Assembly (NCBI GenBank): GCA_017552845.1
Contig: JAFZOE010000169.1
Span: forward strand, 1 to 5,656
DNA length: 5,656 bases
Direction: 5' to 3'
Origin: Clostridia bacterium
GTDB taxonomy: Bacteria > Bacillota > Clostridia > Oscillospirales > Acutalibacteraceae
Every line of letters starts with the position of its first letter. Within the stretch, counting starts at the first letter, position 1. The notes under the pieces were generated by a model that was given only the letters and a program-made list of their open reading frames with translations, searched no databases and was not told where the DNA came from. The position numbers and the translations under genes were made by a program. Of this stretch, positions 4,582 through 5,656 are shown piece by piece.

Positions 4582-5656
4582 TTAATTGTATTTCGGCAGA
4601 TAGTCGCCGTGGGCTTCGATAAGGTCATCGACCATCTTTTTGATTGTGTCGATATCGAGTTCGCTCCCTGTGTGCGGATCGAGCATAGCCGCCTGATAAA
4701 TATGCTCTCTTTTGCCGGTGACGGCGGCTTCAATAGTAAGCAGCTGAACGTTGATATTTGTCATATTCATTGCCGCGCACTGGACCGGCAGGGCGCCTAC
4801 GTGGCAGGGATTGACTCCGTAGCCGTTGACAAGGCAGGGGACCTCAACGCAGGCCTCGGCGGGCAGATTGGTGATAAGATGGTCTGTGTTGAGAACATTT
4901 CCGCCTATCTGGAAGGGTTTTGCTTCGGTTATTGCTTCCATAATTCTCGAAGCATATTCATTTGAGCGCTCATGCTCTTTTACTCCGTTTTCAACCAGTT
5001 CGGCGTATTCGTTTTTCCATCTCTCAATCTGGTTTACGCAGCGGCGCGGATACTCGTCAAGCGGAATATTGTATTTCTCAATGAGCTCGGGATACTTCGA
5101 TTTGATATAAAACATATTGTATTCGGCATTGTGCTCACTCGATTCGGTGACATAGTAGCCGAAATTCTTTATGTATTCAAGGCGGACCTTGTTGTAACAT
5201 TCGGGATCGTCGAGTTTGTAATTGAGCTTTTCGAGGCGGGTCTTGATTTCGGGATAGAGATCGTTGCCGTCCTTATCCTTGATTTCAAGCAGCCATGCCA
5301 TGTGGTTGATACCGGCGATGAGCTCCTTCCTGCCCTCGAGTTTATCCTGCATGCCGACTTCATTGAGAAGCGATTCGGAGCAGACCTGAACCGAGTGGCA
5401 GAGGCCGACCGTTTTTATGCCCGTGTATCTCTGCATATAGCCCGAAAGCATTGCCATCGGATTTGTGTAATTGAGGAAGAGAGCATCGGGGCAGACCTCC
5501 TCCATATCCCTTGCAAAATCAGCGAGCACGGGGATAGTGCGCAGGGCTCTCATGATTCCGCCGATGCCGAGCGTGTCGGCGATGGTTTGGCGAAGGCCGT
5601 ATTTCTTCGGGACTTCAAAATCGATAATCGTGCAGGGGTCATAGAGGCCGACCTGA
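4582..5656 (-). CDS. GH4 family glycosidase, alpha-galactosidase (MelA)-like, N-terminus cut by window edge
   Basis: 357 residues are visible, in open frame to the right edge; about 90 N-terminal residues, including the NAD-binding Rossmann Gly-rich motif, should lie beyond it. The Met encoded at 5553 is internal: the upstream in-frame residues, including KKYGLRQTIADTLGIGGI (visible 17-34), are classic GH4 sequence. Other landmarks, numbered from the first visible residue: NYTNPM (62-67), GLCHS (84-88; Cys86 and His87 are the expected metal ligands), GINH (115-118; His118 is another expected ligand) and ESSEHNAEY (171-179), typical of the alpha-galactosidase branch. GH4 enzymes are cytoplasmic and need NAD+ and a divalent metal such as Mn2+. 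They cleave glycosides by oxidation at C3 and elimination. Alpha-galactosides are the likely substrate, but GH4 also includes alpha-glucosidases and alpha-glucuronidases. The gene converges on the MelB-like transporter, sharing its terminator, which supports a joint catabolic role. No frameshift is seen. Confidence 0.92.
   Translation of the reverse strand, partial: QVGLYDPCTIIDFEVPKKYGLRQTIADTLGIGGIMRALRTIPVLADFARDMEEVCPDALFLNYTNPMAMLSGYMQRYTGIKTVGLCHSVQVCSESLLNEVGMQDKLEGRKELIAGINHMAWLLEIKDKDGNDLYPEIKTRLEKLNYKLDDPECYNKVRLEYIKNFGYYVTESSEHNAEYNMFYIKSKYPELIEKYNIPLDEYPRRCVNQIERWKNEYAELVENGVKEHERSNEYASRIMEAITEAKPFQIGGNVLNTDHLITNLPAEACVEVPCLVNGYGVNPCHVGALPVQCAAMNMTNINVQLLTIEAAVTGKREHIYQAAMLDPHTGSELDIDTIKKMVDDLIEAHGDYLPKYN

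Noticed and set aside
4609..5110. Plus-strand open frames (4609-4965 and 4826-5110) antisense to GH4
   Set aside because: The minus strand is a clear GH4 gene with intact motifs across this stretch; the plus-strand frames overlap one another and show no recognisable domains.
5551..5553. ATG at 5553 as the real start of the GH4 gene
   Set aside because: The frame stays open to the window edge and encodes well-conserved GH4 residues upstream, so this Met is internal and the gene is cut by the edge.
1..5656. tRNA, rRNA, riboswitch, CRISPR array, insertion sequence or phage attachment site
   Set aside because: Nearly all of the window is coding. The only gaps (1612-1734, 2938-3010, 4526-4581) are fully explained by promoters, dyads and a terminator, and no direct-repeat array or transposase is seen.

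Overview
The window looks like a carbohydrate-utilisation neighbourhood from an anaerobic gut-type Firmicute (class Clostridia or a close relative, probably uncultured). This rests on three things: near-balanced base composition, strong Gram-positive style GGAGG ribosome binding sites with consensus TTGACA promoters, and the protein families present (GH4, GH30, a GPH-type sugar transporter and a Clostridia-type metallophosphoesterase). The taxonomic call is inference; no rRNA or marker gene is present. Coding density is very high, and every stretch over 300 bases is inside a gene.

Layout. (1) Positions 1-1611, minus strand: a two-gene unit. A small four-helix membrane protein of unknown function (1072-1611, probably starting at GTG) overlaps by 14 bases a secreted or membrane-anchored glycoside hydrolase of family GH30 (1-1085), whose C-terminal end runs off the left edge. 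(2) Positions 1612-1734: a compact divergent promoter region. Two outward-facing sigma-A type promoters have their -35 boxes only 10 bases apart. (3) Positions 1735-2937, plus strand: a cytoplasmic calcineurin-like metallophosphoesterase with a C-terminal beta-rich domain and an altered GNHD motif. (4) Positions 2938-3010: a consensus promoter starting right after the previous stop codon and overlaid with inverted repeats. It drives (5) a GPH/MelB-like MFS sugar transporter (3011-4525). (6) Positions 4544-4569: a strong hairpin between convergent genes, probably a two-way terminator. (7) Positions 4582-5656, minus strand: a GH4 NAD/metal-dependent glycosidase of alpha-galactosidase (MelA) type, whose N-terminus runs off the right edge.

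How they may work together (inference): the GH30 enzyme would release oligosaccharides or glycosides outside the cell, possibly from galactan or another beta-glycan. The GPH-type carrier would import small sugars, and the cytoplasmic GH4 enzyme would hydrolyse alpha-galactosides or a related glycoside. The pairing of a MelB-like carrier with a MelA-like hydrolase resembles melibiose/raffinose systems. However, the transporter lacks the acidic residues that bind the coupling cation in MelB, so its coupling and substrate are open. The metallophosphoesterase and the four-helix membrane protein have no assigned role here. I found no tRNA, rRNA, CRISPR array, insertion sequence or phage signal.
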